64,000 nucleotides of DNA from Conexibacter arvalis (lineage in GTDB: Bacteria > Actinomycetota > Thermoleophilia > Solirubrobacterales > Solirubrobacteraceae): NCBI RefSeq assembly GCF_014199525.1, contig NZ_JACHNU010000008.1, forward strand, positions 1 through 64,000, given 5' to 3'. The notes beneath the pieces were generated by a model. It worked only from the letters and a program-made list of their open reading frames with translations, was not told the DNA's origin and did no database searches. Below, piece by piece: positions 29,327 to 38,615 of the stretch. Within the stretch, counting starts at the first letter, position 1. Each line of letters starts with the position of its first letter. A program made the translations under genes and the position numbers.

Positions 29327-30351
29327 ATCGGCGCCCCGACCGGCGTCCTGTCGTACAGCTCGATCACGTCCGGGATGGCCATGCGCACGCAGCCGTGCGA
29401 CGCCGCGGTGCCGAGCGAGTAGACGGCGTCGGTGCCGTGTATACCGGCGCCGTCGTATATCCCCATCCAGCGTGACTTGATCGGGTTCGACGGCCCGGGC
29501 GGGATCACCTGGCCGGCGAGGTCGCCGGCCCAGGCGCTGTTCGGCACGCTCCACGCCGGGTCGACGGCCTTGTTCTGGATCTCGTAGAGACCGGCCGGCG
29601 TGTCGAGCCCCACCTGGCCGATGGCGATCGAGTAGCTCTTCTCCAGTCTGAGGTTCTTCCACAGATGGAGCCTGAAGGCGGCGCGGTCGACGGTGATCAC
29701 GGTCGGATACCGCTTCGCCAGCTGCGCGGTCGTGACCTTCGGCGCGACCCGTCTGACGCGGGCCGGGACGGTGCGGTCGCCGTCGACCGAGCGCAGCGCC
29801 CGGCCGACCGCGCGGCGCAGGCGCCGTCTCTGCAGCGTGATCCCGTCGTGGCCCTCGACCGCCCCCAGCGAGCTGCCGGCGAAGGCGACCGTCGCGTCCT
29901 TCGGCGACCGGTCGAGCCTCGCCGCGACGCGCGCGACGAAGCGGTCGACGGCGCGCCGGTCGAACGCGACCTCCGGCTGCACGTCGGCGTCGACCGTGCC
30001 GCCGGTCAGTCCGCGGCCCAGGCGCGTGAAGATCGTCCCCTCGCGGCTGCGCGCGAGCGCCTCCTCGACCATCGCGTCGTAGTCGACCTCGACGCCGGCT
30101 CTCCGCGGCGACAGCGGGAAGCGCCGGCGCTCGAAGGTGACGACGACCCGCTCGCGCAGCGGCGCTCTCAGCTCGGCGGCGAGCTTGGCGCGCGCCTCCT
30201 CCGCCTTCAGGCCGCCCAGCTCGACGCCGCCGACCTCGACGCCGTCGGCGATCGTGTCGCGCTGGCTGCGGTCGACGGCGTAGGCGCCGACCGCCCCGAC
30301 CAGCAGGACGGCGGCCAGAATCCCCGCGACGATGGCTCGACGTGTGCGCAC
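29314..30351 (-). CDS. L,D-transpeptidase with N-terminal PG_binding_4-type region
   Basis: This 345-aa protein has an N-terminal signal anchor (AIVAGILAAVLLVGAVGAYAV). A repeat-type substrate-binding region follows (GVEVGGVELGGLKAEEARAKLAAEL and FPLSPRRAGVEVDYD), as in VanW/PG_binding_4 proteins. A C-terminal YkuD domain completes it: LHLWKNLRLEKSYSIAIGQ, DTPAGLYEI, GIHGTDAVYSLGTAASHGCVRM. The catalytic Cys is 321 and His 319 in SHGCVR. The enzyme makes 3-3 peptide crosslinks in the cell wall outside the membrane. Confidence 0.92.
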   Translation of the reverse strand: MRTRRAIVAGILAAVLLVGAVGAYAVDRSQRDTIADGVEVGGVELGGLKAEEARAKLAAELRAPLRERVVVTFERRRFPLSPRRAGVEVDYDAMVEEALARSREGTIFTRLGRGLTGGTVDADVQPEVAFDRRAVDRFVARVAARLDRSPKDATVAFAGSSLGAVEGHDGITLQRRRLRRAVGRALRSVDGDRTVPARVRRVAPKVTTAQLAKRYPTVITVDRAAFRLHLWKNLRLEKSYSIAIGQVGLDTPAGLYEIQNKAVDPAWSVPNSAWAGDLAGQVIPPGPSNPIKSRWMGIYDGAGIHGTDAVYSLGTAASHGCVRMAIPDVIELYDRTPVGAPIYIA

Positions 30352-30479
30352 CCCGGTCTCTCCCGGCGAGCGATTCTACGGGTGCGCCAGGCGGAATCGC
30401 CGCGATGCACAGGTTCTCGTAGCGAAGCTGACGGCGAACCGCGCGACAGGCGCGTCGGCGTCGGCGTCGGTGTCAGCGC

Positions 30480-31052
30480 TCAGCCGCGCGGCGCGGCGGA
30501 GCCGTCTATGACCGGCGCGAGCAGCTTGCCCAGCTCCGCCCAGTCGGCGGCGGCGATCACGCCCTCCTCCTCGACCAGCTCGCGGTTCCACGGGTGGAGG
30601 ATCGTCGCGGGCACGATGCCGGCCTCCTGCGCGCGGAGGATGTTGTCGGGGCTGTCGTCGATCAGCACGTCGATCGCGATCTCCGTGCAGCGGGAGATCT
30701 TGTCGAAGGAGCAGTAGAGCTCGTCGTAGGGCAGCCCGACCCGCTCGAGCCACTGCGCGGTCGGCTCGTGCGCCTCCTGCGCGCGGTGGCTGGTGATGTG
30801 GATGAAGTGGCCGGCCTCCTTCCACGCCGCGACCGTCTCGACGGCGCCCGCGTACGGGACGGCGTCGAGCACGTGCTCGGCGGCGTGGCTCTCGGCGGTG
30901 AGCGCGGCGACCTGCTCGGGACGCAGCCGGTCGATCTCGTAGGTGATCTGGTGCTCGTAGTCGAGCGTGACGCCGAAGCGCTTGCGCGCGAGCCGCGAGA
31001 ACAGCTGCCAGTAGTCGTGGAGGGTGGAGTCGATGTCGATGGCGATGCGCAT
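30480..31052 (-). CDS. 5'(3')-deoxyribonucleotidase-like HAD hydrolase
   Basis: This 190-aa protein starts at ATG 31052, with the rest of that frame upstream being antisense to other genes. HAD motif I is DIDSTLHDYW (D-x-D). Motif II is ITSHRAQE (Thr/Ser), and motif IV is VLIDDSPDNI (DD). The NT5C-type pattern and length fit a deoxynucleotidase that removes phosphate from dNMPs. It is divergent from the hydrolase gene at 31077, separated by 24 bp. Confidence 0.85.
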   Translation of the reverse strand: MRIAIDIDSTLHDYWQLFSRLARKRFGVTLDYEHQITYEIDRLRPEQVAALTAESHAAEHVLDAVPYAGAVETVAAWKEAGHFIHITSHRAQEAHEPTAQWLERVGLPYDELYCSFDKISRCTEIAIDVLIDDSPDNILRAQEAGIVPATILHPWNRELVEEEGVIAAADWAELGKLLAPVIDGSAAPRG

Positions 31053-31076
31053 TGGTCGAGGTAGGGTAGACGGGCG

Positions 31077-31985
31077 ATGAGGCGGGCGACGGCAGCCGCG
31101 GCGGGGCCGCGCGGGGAACGTGTGCGGGGCGTCGATCCGCCCGCGTGGATGGCCGTCGACTGGCGCGAGCACGCCCGCTGGCTCCGCGTCGACGATCGCT
31201 GGGTCAACGTCGTCGAGCTCGGCGCGGGGCCGCCGATCCTGTTCGTGCACGGGCTCTCCGGCTGCTGGCAGAACTGGCTCGGCCAGCTGCCCGTCCTCGC
31301 CGACCGCCATCGCGTGATCGCGGTCGACCTGCCGGGCTTTGGCGGCTCCGAGCTGCCGGCGCGCGAGATCACGATCGCCGGCTACGCTGCCTTTCTCGAC
31401 CGCCTCTGCGACCTGCTCGGGGTCGACGAGCCGCTGACGGTCGTCGGCAACTCGATGGGCGGCTTCGTCGCCGCCGAGCTCGCGATCGCCGTTCCCGAAC
31501 GGGTCGAGCGGCTCGTGCTCGTCTCGGCGGCCGGGATCTCCTCGGACCGCCTCAGACACCAGCCGGCGATGACGGTCGCGCGCGCGGTCGGGATCGTGAC
31601 GGCGTGGGCGGCGTCGCGGCACGAAGCGCTCGCGCGCCGCCCGGGGCTGCGCCGCGTCGCGCTCAGCCTCGTCGCGCGCCACCCCGAGCGGCTGTCGGCG
31701 CCGCTCGCCTTCGAGCTGATGCGGGGGTCGGGCAAGGCCGGCTTCCTGCCGGGGCTGGCCGCGGTGATCGGCTACCCGCTGCGCGATCGCCTGGAGCGGA
31801 TCGCCTGCCCGACGCTGATCGTCTGGGGCGAGGACGACCGCGTGGTCCCCGTCAGGGACGCGGGCCGCTTCGAGCGGCTGATCCCGAACGCCCGCGCCGT
31901 GGTCCTCCCCGACACCGGCCACGTCGCGATGATCGAGCGGCCCACGATCTTCAACGGCCTGCTGGAGAGCTTCCTGGCCGAGTGA
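31077..31985 (+). CDS. Alpha/beta hydrolase
   Basis: This 302-aa protein has all elements of the fold: oxyanion loop HGLSGCWQNW, nucleophile elbow GNSMGGFVAAE (Ser), acid in WGEDDRVVP (Asp), and histidine in DTGHVAMIERP. A cap helix region (about 165-225) is present. The start is ATG 31077, or a later Met at about residue 25 if the Arg-rich beginning is not translated. The family includes esterases, haloperoxidases and epoxide hydrolases; the substrate is unknown. Confidence 0.88.
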   Translation: MRRATAAAAGPRGERVRGVDPPAWMAVDWREHARWLRVDDRWVNVVELGAGPPILFVHGLSGCWQNWLGQLPVLADRHRVIAVDLPGFGGSELPAREITIAGYAAFLDRLCDLLGVDEPLTVVGNSMGGFVAAELAIAVPERVERLVLVSAAGISSDRLRHQPAMTVARAVGIVTAWAASRHEALARRPGLRRVALSLVARHPERLSAPLAFELMRGSGKAGFLPGLAAVIGYPLRDRLERIACPTLIVWGEDDRVVPVRDAGRFERLIPNARAVVLPDTGHVAMIERPTIFNGLLESFLAE

Positions 31986-32131
31986 GCGCAGGCGCGCGCG
32001 TTGGCGCTGGCCCCGGGCATGGCCGCGCCGCGGCTCTTCTCTCCGACCGCTTGACACGGCTCGGCACACGGGGCCGCCGGCGGCGCCGCGGCTCCTCGCC
32101 CGACCGCTTCTCGGCGGCCGGCCTGCGCCGC

Positions 32132-33820
32132 TCAGTGCGTGACGGCGCCCTTCGAGGCGCTGCCGACGAGCTTCGCGTACTTGCGGATCGCGACCTCGAT
32201 CTCGCCGTCGCGGCGCGGCGGCGGCGCGTAGTCGCGCAGGCGCGCCGCGAGCTCGTCGTCGGCGAGGTCGACGTCGATCCGACGGGCGTCGACGTCGATC
32301 GTGATCGTGTCGCCGCTGCGCAGCGCCGCGATCGGCCCGCCGTGGACCGCCTCCGGCGCGACGTGCCCGGCCATGAATCCGTGGCTGGCGCCGGAGAAGC
32401 GGCCGTCGGTGATGAGCGCGACGCTCTCGCCGAGCCCCGCGCCGATGATCGCGGCGGTGACGGCGAGCATCTCGCGCATGCCGGGGCCGCCGGCCGGCCC
32501 CTCGTTGCGGATCACCACGATGTCGTCGGCGACGACCTCGCCGGCGAGCACCGCCCGCATCGCCGCCTCCTCGCCGTCGAAGACCTTCGCCGGCCCGACG
32601 TGGCGGCGGCGCTCGTGGCCGGCGAGCTTGATCACGCAGCCGTCGGGCGCCACGTTGCCTCTCATGATCGCGAAGCCGCCGGTCGGCTTCAGCGGCTGCT
32701 CCAGCGGCCGCACGACGCGTTGGCCGGGCGTCTCGCTCGCGGCGTCGGCGATCTCGCCGGCGGTCTGGCCGGTGACGGTGATCGCCGACTGGTCGAGGCG
32801 GCCGTGCTCCCGCAGCCGCTTGAAGACGAGCGGCACGCCGCCGGCGGCGTACAGGTCGACGGCGTTGTACCTGCCGCCGGGCTGGAGGTCGCACAGCAGC
32901 GGCGTCGCCTCGCTGATGCGGTCGAACTCGTCGATCTCCAGCGGGACGCCCATCTCGTCGGCGACCGCGAGCAGGTGGAGGATCGCGTTGGTCGAGCCGC
33001 CGCTCATCGCGACGGCGGCGATCGCGTTCTCCAGCGCCGGCTTCGTGATCACGTCACGCGGCCGCAGCCCGCGCCGCAGCACGTCCATCACCAGCCGCCC
33101 GCAGTCGCGCGCGACCTCCCGCTTCCTGCCGTCTTCGGCCGGCACCATCGACGAGCCGGCCGGCGAGATGCCGAGCACCTCGAAGGCCATCGCCATCGTG
33201 TTGGCGGTGAACTGGCCGGCGCAGGCGCCGGCGCCCGGCGAGGCCGCCTCCTCCAGCTCGCGCAGCTCGGCGTCCGTGATCCGTCCGACGGCGTGGGCGC
33301 CGACCGCCTCGAAGACGTCGAGGATCGTCACGTCGCGCTCTCTCCAGCGGCCGGGCCGGATCGACCCGCCGTAGAGCATCAGCGACGGGAGGTCGAGCCG
33401 CGCCAGCGCCATCACCGTGCCGGGGATCGTCTTGTCGCAGCCGCTGATGACGACGAGCGCGTCGAAGTGGTGTGCGCTCGCGACCAGCTCGATCGAGTCG
33501 GCGATCAGCTCGCGCGAGACGAGCGAGGCGCGCATGCCGGAGGTCCCCATCGTGATCCCGTCGGAGATCGCGATCGTGTTCAGCTCCATCGGCGTGCCCC
33601 CGGCGGCGCGGATCCCCTCCTTGACCGCGGCGGCGAGCACGCGGTTGTTGAAGTTGCACGGCATCGTCTCGATCCACGAGTGCGCGACGCCGACGATCGG
33701 CTTGGCGAGGTCGTCGGCGCCGTAGCCGATGCCGTGGAGGTAGGCGCGCGCGGCGGCGCGCTCCGGACCGTCGGTCAGCGCACGGCTGCGGTGCTTCAGG
33801 TCGACCGCGCCGTCGCTCAC
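32132..33820 (-). CDS. ilvD: Dihydroxy-acid dehydratase
   Basis: This 562-aa protein starts with GTG at 33820 (GTGA overlap with the upstream gene's stop); the frame extends further but the family N-terminus begins here. Signature residues are GIGYGADDLAKPIVGVAHSW in outline, the cluster cysteines in PCNFNN, SGCDKTIPG and GACAGQFTANTMA, and the C-terminal ALITDGRFSGASHGFMAGHVAPEA. The enzyme is the penultimate step of valine, leucine and isoleucine synthesis, converting dihydroxyacids to 2-oxoacids with an iron-sulfur cluster. It is last of a three-gene minus-strand string with two small unknown proteins. Confidence 0.97.
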   Translation of the reverse strand: MSDGAVDLKHRSRALTDGPERAAARAYLHGIGYGADDLAKPIVGVAHSWIETMPCNFNNRVLAAAVKEGIRAAGGTPMELNTIAISDGITMGTSGMRASLVSRELIADSIELVASAHHFDALVVISGCDKTIPGTVMALARLDLPSLMLYGGSIRPGRWRERDVTILDVFEAVGAHAVGRITDAELRELEEAASPGAGACAGQFTANTMAMAFEVLGISPAGSSMVPAEDGRKREVARDCGRLVMDVLRRGLRPRDVITKPALENAIAAVAMSGGSTNAILHLLAVADEMGVPLEIDEFDRISEATPLLCDLQPGGRYNAVDLYAAGGVPLVFKRLREHGRLDQSAITVTGQTAGEIADAASETPGQRVVRPLEQPLKPTGGFAIMRGNVAPDGCVIKLAGHERRRHVGPAKVFDGEEAAMRAVLAGEVVADDIVVIRNEGPAGGPGMREMLAVTAAIIGAGLGESVALITDGRFSGASHGFMAGHVAPEAVHGGPIAALRSGDTITIDVDARRIDVDLADDELAARLRDYAPPPRRDGEIEVAIRKYAKLVGSASKGAVTH

Positions 33821-34617
33821 GAACGGACTCTGCTGTCCCCGGCGGCAGCGCCCGCGCGGGCGCGCTCGCGCTCCCATTGGCGCAGGCGCCAGAGGTCGCG
33901 CTTGACCTGGCGCGGGTCGATCTGCCGGCCGGGCAGGTGCATGTTGGCCGAGTCGAGCAGACGCTGCTCGTCACCGGTCAGCGCCATCCACTTCGCGAGC
34001 ACGTCGTCGGAGTCGGGCAGGCGGGCGCTGCCGTACGGGCGCGTCTCGTCCGGGAACTCGACGCAGTGCTCGCTGAGCAGGCGGCCGGTCTGCGGCACGA
34101 ACGCGAGGATCGGCTTGTGGGGGTAGATCAGGTAGGCATACGGCGCCTCCCCCGCTCCTCCGCCGACACCGCGCCGACGCAGCTCCCAGCGGCGGCCGCG
34201 GCTCCGCGCCGCCGGCTCGACGATCCCCTCCAACTCGTCCCACAGCGGATCGTGCTCGGCGGCGCCGGGCTCGTCGCAGGCGCTGTCGCCGTCCGCGCCC
34301 GCCCCGGTCTCACCGACCGCGCCCGCCGCCGCCGCGCCGGACGCACCGGCCGCGGGACGGCCGGCCTCGATGCTCCAGACGCGGATGAACCCGAGGTCGC
34401 GGTACATCTCCCACTCCTCGTCGTTGACGCACGACTTCAGCAGCAGGCGCGCCCGCGCCTCGGCCCGGCGGTCGCGCCCGGGGTCGAACTCGGCGGTGAC
34501 GGGGAGGCGTCGCCGACGGGCGCGGAAGCGGCCGACCGCCTCGTCGATGCGCGGCAGCAGCATCTCGCCGAGCAGCGCGGCGATCACGATCCCGGTGGCG
34601 GCGAGCGCGAGGACCAT
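33817..34617 (-). CDS. Membrane-anchored hypothetical protein, 266 aa
   Basis: The ATG at 34617 has GGGGG about 8 nt upstream. An N-terminal transmembrane helix (VLALAATGIVIAALLGEMLL) is followed by a cytoplasmic region with RARLLLKSCVNDEEWEMYRDLGFIRVWSIEAG and a linker rich in Ala/Gly. A conserved-looking C-terminal domain follows: YAYLIYPHKPILAFVPQTGRLLSEHCVEFPDE and SDDVLAKWMALTGDEQRLLDSANMHLPGRQIDP, both split here for clarity. I do not know its function. The stop overlaps the ilvD GTG. Confidence 0.75.
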   Translation of the reverse strand: MVLALAATGIVIAALLGEMLLPRIDEAVGRFRARRRRLPVTAEFDPGRDRRAEARARLLLKSCVNDEEWEMYRDLGFIRVWSIEAGRPAAGASGAAAAGAVGETGAGADGDSACDEPGAAEHDPLWDELEGIVEPAARSRGRRWELRRRGVGGGAGEAPYAYLIYPHKPILAFVPQTGRLLSEHCVEFPDETRPYGSARLPDSDDVLAKWMALTGDEQRLLDSANMHLPGRQIDPRQVKRDLWRLRQWERERARAGAAAGDSRVRS

Positions 34618-34628
34618 CGGCCGGCCCC

Positions 34629-34880
34629 CTACTGCCCGCCCGCGGCGCGTGGGAAGAAGATGACGCGCTCGGCGTCGCGCGGGACCTCCTCGAAGCTGCG
34701 CGCCATCTGCGCCTCGCGGCGGCCGGAGCGATCGTCGACGACCGGCACGGCCGCCCACATCCCGCTGTCGAGCTGCCGCCTGAACTCGGCGATCAGCAGC
34801 TCTTCCTCCGCGCGCACGTCCACGTCCCCCTCGGCGATCAGCACCTCGCCGTGACCTGGTCTCATGCGAAGGAACCTCAT
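34629..34880 (-). CDS. Conserved hypothetical, 83 aa
   Basis: The protein begins MRFLRMRPGHGEVLIAEGDVDVRAEEELLIAEFRRQLDSGMWAAVPVVDDRSGRR in overall style: a beta-strand start, a helix with EEELLIAEFRRQLDSG, then VPVV and a short charged end. The pattern is known from actinobacterial proteins that bracket a catalytic or sensor gene, but no function is assigned. It ends 12 bp before the next gene on the minus strand, consistent with an operon leading to ilvD. Confidence 0.7.
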   Translation of the reverse strand: MRFLRMRPGHGEVLIAEGDVDVRAEEELLIAEFRRQLDSGMWAAVPVVDDRSGRREAQMARSFEEVPRDAERVIFFPRAAGGQ

Positions 34881-34958
34881 GGCCGGATTATGCCACGGGG
34901 TTATGTCCCGCCAACCCCGCCGGGCGGTCGCCCCGCCTGCCGCACCCTGGGTACTCGT

Positions 34959-35094
34959 CTACCGCTCCCGGGCCGATCGTCTACCGCTCCCGGGCCGATC
35001 GCCTACGGCGCCGCTGGCCGCTCGCCTACCGCGCTGCTGGCCGATCGCCTACCGCGCCGCCGGCCGATCGCCTACCGCGCTGCTGGCCGCTCGG
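34959..35094. repeat. Six-copy 22-23 bp tandem repeat at the 3' end of thiD
   Basis: Units beginning CTAC (CTACCGCTCCCGGGCCGATCGT, 22 nt, then 23-nt variants such as CTACCGCGCTGCTGGCCGATC plus GC) run 34959-34980, 34981-35002, 35003-35025, 35026-35048, 35049-35071 and 35072-35094. The first copy on the minus strand carries the thiD stop, so the array is the 3' tail of thiD and its flank. Each unit has a CGATCG or CGCTCG palindrome. Confidence 0.85.
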
Positions 35095-35887
35095 CCGCGC
35101 CTGCGCGGATGCCGAGCGCGTCGACCGGACCGGCCCCCTGGCCGATCTCGCGCAGCCCGTCCCGCACGGCACGGGCGGCCACCTCCTTCGCGGCGCGCGC
35201 GGCGTCGGCCGGATCGAGACCGAGCGCGAGATGGGCCGCGAGCGCCGACGAATGGGTGCAGCCGGAACCGTGCGCGGCGCCGTCGGGAAAGCGCTCCCCG
35301 GGGATCTCGGTCGTCGTCTCGCCGTCGAAGAGGACGTCGGTCGCCTGCTCGCGATGGCCGCCGGTGACGAGCACGTAGCGCGGGCCGAGCCGGTGGATCG
35401 CCCGCGCAAGCTCGGGCGCGTCGTCGTCGCTGCCGACGATCGTGCGCGCTTCCGGCACGTTCGGCGTCGTGACGGTCACACGGGGGAGCAGCAGCTCGAC
35501 CAGCGCGGTCCGCGCGTCCGGGGCCAGCAGCGGCGCGCCGGACTCGGAGACCATCACGGGGTCGAGCACGACCGGCGTCCCGTCGTCGAGCTCGTCGAGC
35601 GCCGTCGCGACCGCCTCGATCGTCGCGACCGTGCCGAGCATCCCGATCTTCACCGCGTCGACGCCGATGTCGCGCGCGACCGCCCGCACCTGCGCGACGA
35701 TCATCTCGGGCTCGATCGCCAGGACCGCGTCGACCCCGACGGTGTTCTGCGCCGTCAGCGCCGTGATGGCGGTCATGCCGTGGACGCCGCACGCAGCGAA
35801 CGCCTTCAGGTCGGCCTGGATCCCTGCCCCGCCGCCGGAGTCCGAGCCGGCGATCGAGAGGACGGCCGGAATCGCTCTTTCAGTCAC
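35072..35887 (-). CDS. thiD: Hydroxymethylpyrimidine/phosphomethylpyrimidine kinase
   Basis: This 271-aa protein starts with GTG at 35887, 10 bp after the dprA stop; an ATG at 35914 would overlap dprA. The ThiD ribokinase fold is clear: AVLSIAGSDSGGGAGIQADLKAF, GVHGMTAITALTAQNT, IGMLGT, VVLDPVMVSESG, TPNVPEART and the anion hole GAAHGSGCTHSSALAAHLALG. It phosphorylates HMP and HMP-P in thiamine synthesis. The last residues and the stop are inside the tandem repeat at 34959-35094. Confidence 0.96.
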   Translation of the reverse strand: MTERAIPAVLSIAGSDSGGGAGIQADLKAFAACGVHGMTAITALTAQNTVGVDAVLAIEPEMIVAQVRAVARDIGVDAVKIGMLGTVATIEAVATALDELDDGTPVVLDPVMVSESGAPLLAPDARTALVELLLPRVTVTTPNVPEARTIVGSDDDAPELARAIHRLGPRYVLVTGGHREQATDVLFDGETTTEIPGERFPDGAAHGSGCTHSSALAAHLALGLDPADAARAAKEVAARAVRDGLREIGQGAGPVDALGIRAGAAERPAAR

Positions 35888-35897
35888 GGCCCTGAGC

Positions 35898-37019
35898 TTA
35901 CGACAGACGTGCATAGCGCCCTCCCGCGGTCCGGCGGATCCGCCCGCGCAGCTCCAACTGGGAGAGCCCCGCGAGGACGGCGTCGAGCCCGCTGCCGCCC
36001 GCCACCAGCGCCCCGACCGTGTCCTGCCCGGCTCCGACCCGCTGCAGCAGCTCCCACAGGTCCGCCGGCAGGTCCTCGTGCCCGCTCTCCCGCCGCGCCG
36101 CCTCCGCCGCCTCCGCTCCCAGCAGCGCCTCCAGCACGTCCTCCGGTCCGCGCACCAGCCGTGCGCCGTCGGCGATCAGCGCGTTCGTGCCGGCCGCAAG
36201 CGGCGACGTCACCAGCCCGGGCACGGCCGCCACCTCGCGACCGAGGTCGAGCGCGAGCGCGGCCGTGATCAGCGAACCCGACCGCTCACCCGCCTCGACG
36301 ACGACGGTCAGCCTCCCGAGCGCGGCGATGACGCGGTTGCGGGCCGGGAAGCCCCAGCGGTGGGCGCGTGCTCCCGGCGGCAGCTCCGAGACGACGGCGC
36401 CGCGTGCCGCGAGGTCGGCGTGCAGCTGTCGCTTGCTCGGCGGATACGGCCGTTCCGGGCCGCCGGCGAGCACCGCCAGCGTCGGACCGCCCGCATCGAG
36501 CGCTCCGGCGTGCGCCGCGGAGTCGACGCCGAGCGCCATCCCGCTGACGACCGAGATGCCCGCTGTCGCGATGCCGCGCGCCAGCCGGCGCGCCTGCGCC
36601 AGGCCGTACGGGGTGGCGCGCCGCGCCCCGACGACCGCGACGCATTCCCCGGCGACCATCCGCTCGAAGCGGGCCACGTCGCCGTAGACGTGCAGGACCG
36701 CCGGAGCGTCCGGGAGCTCGCGCAGCCGCTGCGGATAGCGGCCGTCGCACGAGCAGACCGGGATGACGGAGGTCGCCCGGCAGAAGCGAAGCGCGGCATC
36801 GGCGTCGAAGCGCTCGTACTCGTTCTCGACCCGCTCCCGCTGCGTCCCCGCCAGCGCCGCGACCAGCTCGTCGTCGGGCAGCGCCAGCACGGCCGGCAGC
36901 GGACGGCGCGCCAGCCACGCCCGCTCGATGTGGCCCCCCAGCCGGGCGATCAACCAGGCCCGACGCAGGCAGCCGCGGCAGGCGCCCGGTCCCGCTTCGC
37001 TCTCGTCCAGCACGTTCAC
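35898..37019 (-). CDS. dprA: DNA processing protein DprA
   Basis: This 373-aa protein has the N-terminal region with CLRRAWLIARLGG, the Rossmann core VAVVGARRATPYGLAQARRLARGIA and SGMALGVDSAAHAGAL, VLAGGPERPYPP, and FPARNRVIAALGRLTVVVEAGERSGSLITA. The last 60 residues form a winged-helix-like C-terminal domain (GSGLDAVLAGLSQLELRGRIRR). DprA loads RecA onto incoming single-stranded DNA in natural transformation. It overlaps comM by 4 bp, the conserved comM-dprA pair. Confidence 0.95.
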   Translation of the reverse strand: MNVLDESEAGPGACRGCLRRAWLIARLGGHIERAWLARRPLPAVLALPDDELVAALAGTQRERVENEYERFDADAALRFCRATSVIPVCSCDGRYPQRLRELPDAPAVLHVYGDVARFERMVAGECVAVVGARRATPYGLAQARRLARGIATAGISVVSGMALGVDSAAHAGALDAGGPTLAVLAGGPERPYPPSKRQLHADLAARGAVVSELPPGARAHRWGFPARNRVIAALGRLTVVVEAGERSGSLITAALALDLGREVAAVPGLVTSPLAAGTNALIADGARLVRGPEDVLEALLGAEAAEAARRESGHEDLPADLWELLQRVGAGQDTVGALVAGGSGLDAVLAGLSQLELRGRIRRTAGGRYARLS

Positions 37020-38542
37020 GCCGCGATCTCCCCTTCCAGCTCGTCCTGGGTCCTGAACGAGATCGCCGCCATCACGTCGGCCACCTCGACGCGGTCGCGA
37101 TCGTCGAGGTCGGCGATCGTCCGCGCGACGCGCAGGACCCGGTCGTGTCCGCGTGCGCTGAACGATTTCGCGTCGTATGCGTCGCCGAGCGCCCGGCGGG
37201 CCTCATCGGTCGGCAACACATGGGAGCGCACCAGCCGCGCGTCCAGCTGGCCGTTGCACCGCGCATCGGTCCCCGCCAGGCGGTGCTGCTGGCGCTCCCG
37301 TGCCGCCAGCACGCGCTCCCGCATCTCCGCCGTCGAGGTGCGCGCGGGGGCGCGCAGCTCCGCCGCGCTCGGCCGCGACACCGTCGTGCGGACGTCGAGC
37401 CGATCGAGCAGCGGACCGCTGAGGCGGCGGCGATGGCGCGCCAGCTCGCTCTCGCCGCAGGAGCAGTGCCGGTCGCTGCCGGCGAAGCCGCACGGGCAGG
37501 GATTCGTCGCCGCGACGAGCGTGAAGCGCGTCGGGAACAGGAGGGCGCGCTGGCCACGGACGACGGCGACCCTTCCATCCTCGATCGGCTGCCGGAGCGC
37601 TTCGAGGCTCGGACGCGAGAACTCCGACAGCTCGTCGAGGAACAGCACGCCGTTGTGCGCGAGGCTCGCCTCGCCCGGCATCGGCACCTGACCGCCGCCG
37701 ACCAGCCCGGAGGCGGAGATCGTGTGGTGGGGCGCCCGGAACGGTCGCGACGCGACGAGACCGCCGCGGCGATGGATGCCCGCGACGCTGTGGATCCGCG
37801 TCACTTCGAACGCCTCGTCGCGGGAGAGCGGCGGGAGCAGCGCCGGCAGCCGCCGCGCGAGCATCGTCTTGCCCGAGCCGGGCGGCCCCTCCATCAGCAG
37901 GTTGTGCCCGCCGGCGGCCGCGACCTCGAGTGCGCGCAGCGGGAAGGCGTGCCCGCGGACGTCGGCGAGATCGGGGAGCGTCTCCGCGGCGACCTCGGGA
38001 CCGGCGTCCGGGACGGGCGGCCGCGGCGGGTCCTCCCCGTCGAGCAGGCGGGCGGCGCCGCGCAGGCTGTCGACCGCCGCGACGGTGATGTCGTCGACGA
38101 GCGCCGCCTCGCCCGCACGCTCGCTCGCGACGATCAGGCCGGTGAGGCCGTGACGCCGCGCGCCCTCGGCTGCCGCGAGCAGCCCGCGGCACGGCCGCAG
38201 CTCGCCGCCGAGCGAGAGCTCGCCGAAGATCGCCCAGCGCTCGAGCGCCTCGGCTCTGCACTGTCCGCTGGCGGCGAGCAGGCCGATCGCGAGCGCGGCG
38301 TCGAAGCCGGGACCGAGCTTCGGGAGGCTCGCCGGCGCGAGATTGGCGGTGATGCGTCGCGCGGGGAACTCGAAGCCCGAGTTGAGGATCGCCGCGCGAA
38401 CCCGCTCCCGTGCCTCGCGCACCGCCTTGCCGGCCATGCCGACGACGTGGAACGCCGGGAGGCCCGGGCGGATGTCGACCTCGACCCACACGGGCCACGG
38501 GTCGATGCCGTCGATGGCGAAGGTGGCGACTCGACTGAGCAT
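37016..38542 (-). CDS. comM: ComM/YifB family Mg-chelatase-like AAA+ helicase
   Basis: This 508-aa protein has the N-terminal Lon-like domain (VRAAILNSGFEFPARRITANLAPASLPKLGPGFDAALAIG in outline). It is followed by the AAA+ module: Walker A GPPGSGKTMLA, Walker B VLFLDELSEF, and FTLVAATNPCPCGFAGSDRHCSC with a zinc-type cysteine cluster, then GPLLDRLDV. The C-terminal part has SFSARGHDRVLRVARTIADL. ComM is a branch-migration helicase for transformation, and here it is co-transcribed with dprA by 4-bp overlap. It is divergent from yraN across 145 bp. Confidence 0.95.
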   Translation of the reverse strand: MLSRVATFAIDGIDPWPVWVEVDIRPGLPAFHVVGMAGKAVREARERVRAAILNSGFEFPARRITANLAPASLPKLGPGFDAALAIGLLAASGQCRAEALERWAIFGELSLGGELRPCRGLLAAAEGARRHGLTGLIVASERAGEAALVDDITVAAVDSLRGAARLLDGEDPPRPPVPDAGPEVAAETLPDLADVRGHAFPLRALEVAAAGGHNLLMEGPPGSGKTMLARRLPALLPPLSRDEAFEVTRIHSVAGIHRRGGLVASRPFRAPHHTISASGLVGGGQVPMPGEASLAHNGVLFLDELSEFSRPSLEALRQPIEDGRVAVVRGQRALLFPTRFTLVAATNPCPCGFAGSDRHCSCGESELARHRRRLSGPLLDRLDVRTTVSRPSAAELRAPARTSTAEMRERVLAARERQQHRLAGTDARCNGQLDARLVRSHVLPTDEARRALGDAYDAKSFSARGHDRVLRVARTIADLDDRDRVEVADVMAAISFRTQDELEGEIAA

Positions 38543-38615
38543 GAGCGATCACGGTACGGGCCTCCGAGTTGCGTGTGGCGCGCGGTTCGCAACGATTCTC
38601 AGGCGTCGTCTCTCG

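Noticed and set aside
34959-35094. Tandem repeat considered as a CRISPR array.
   Set aside because: Units are 22-23 bp with no unique spacers between them, unlike a CRISPR array with conserved repeats and variable spacers; no cas gene is near.
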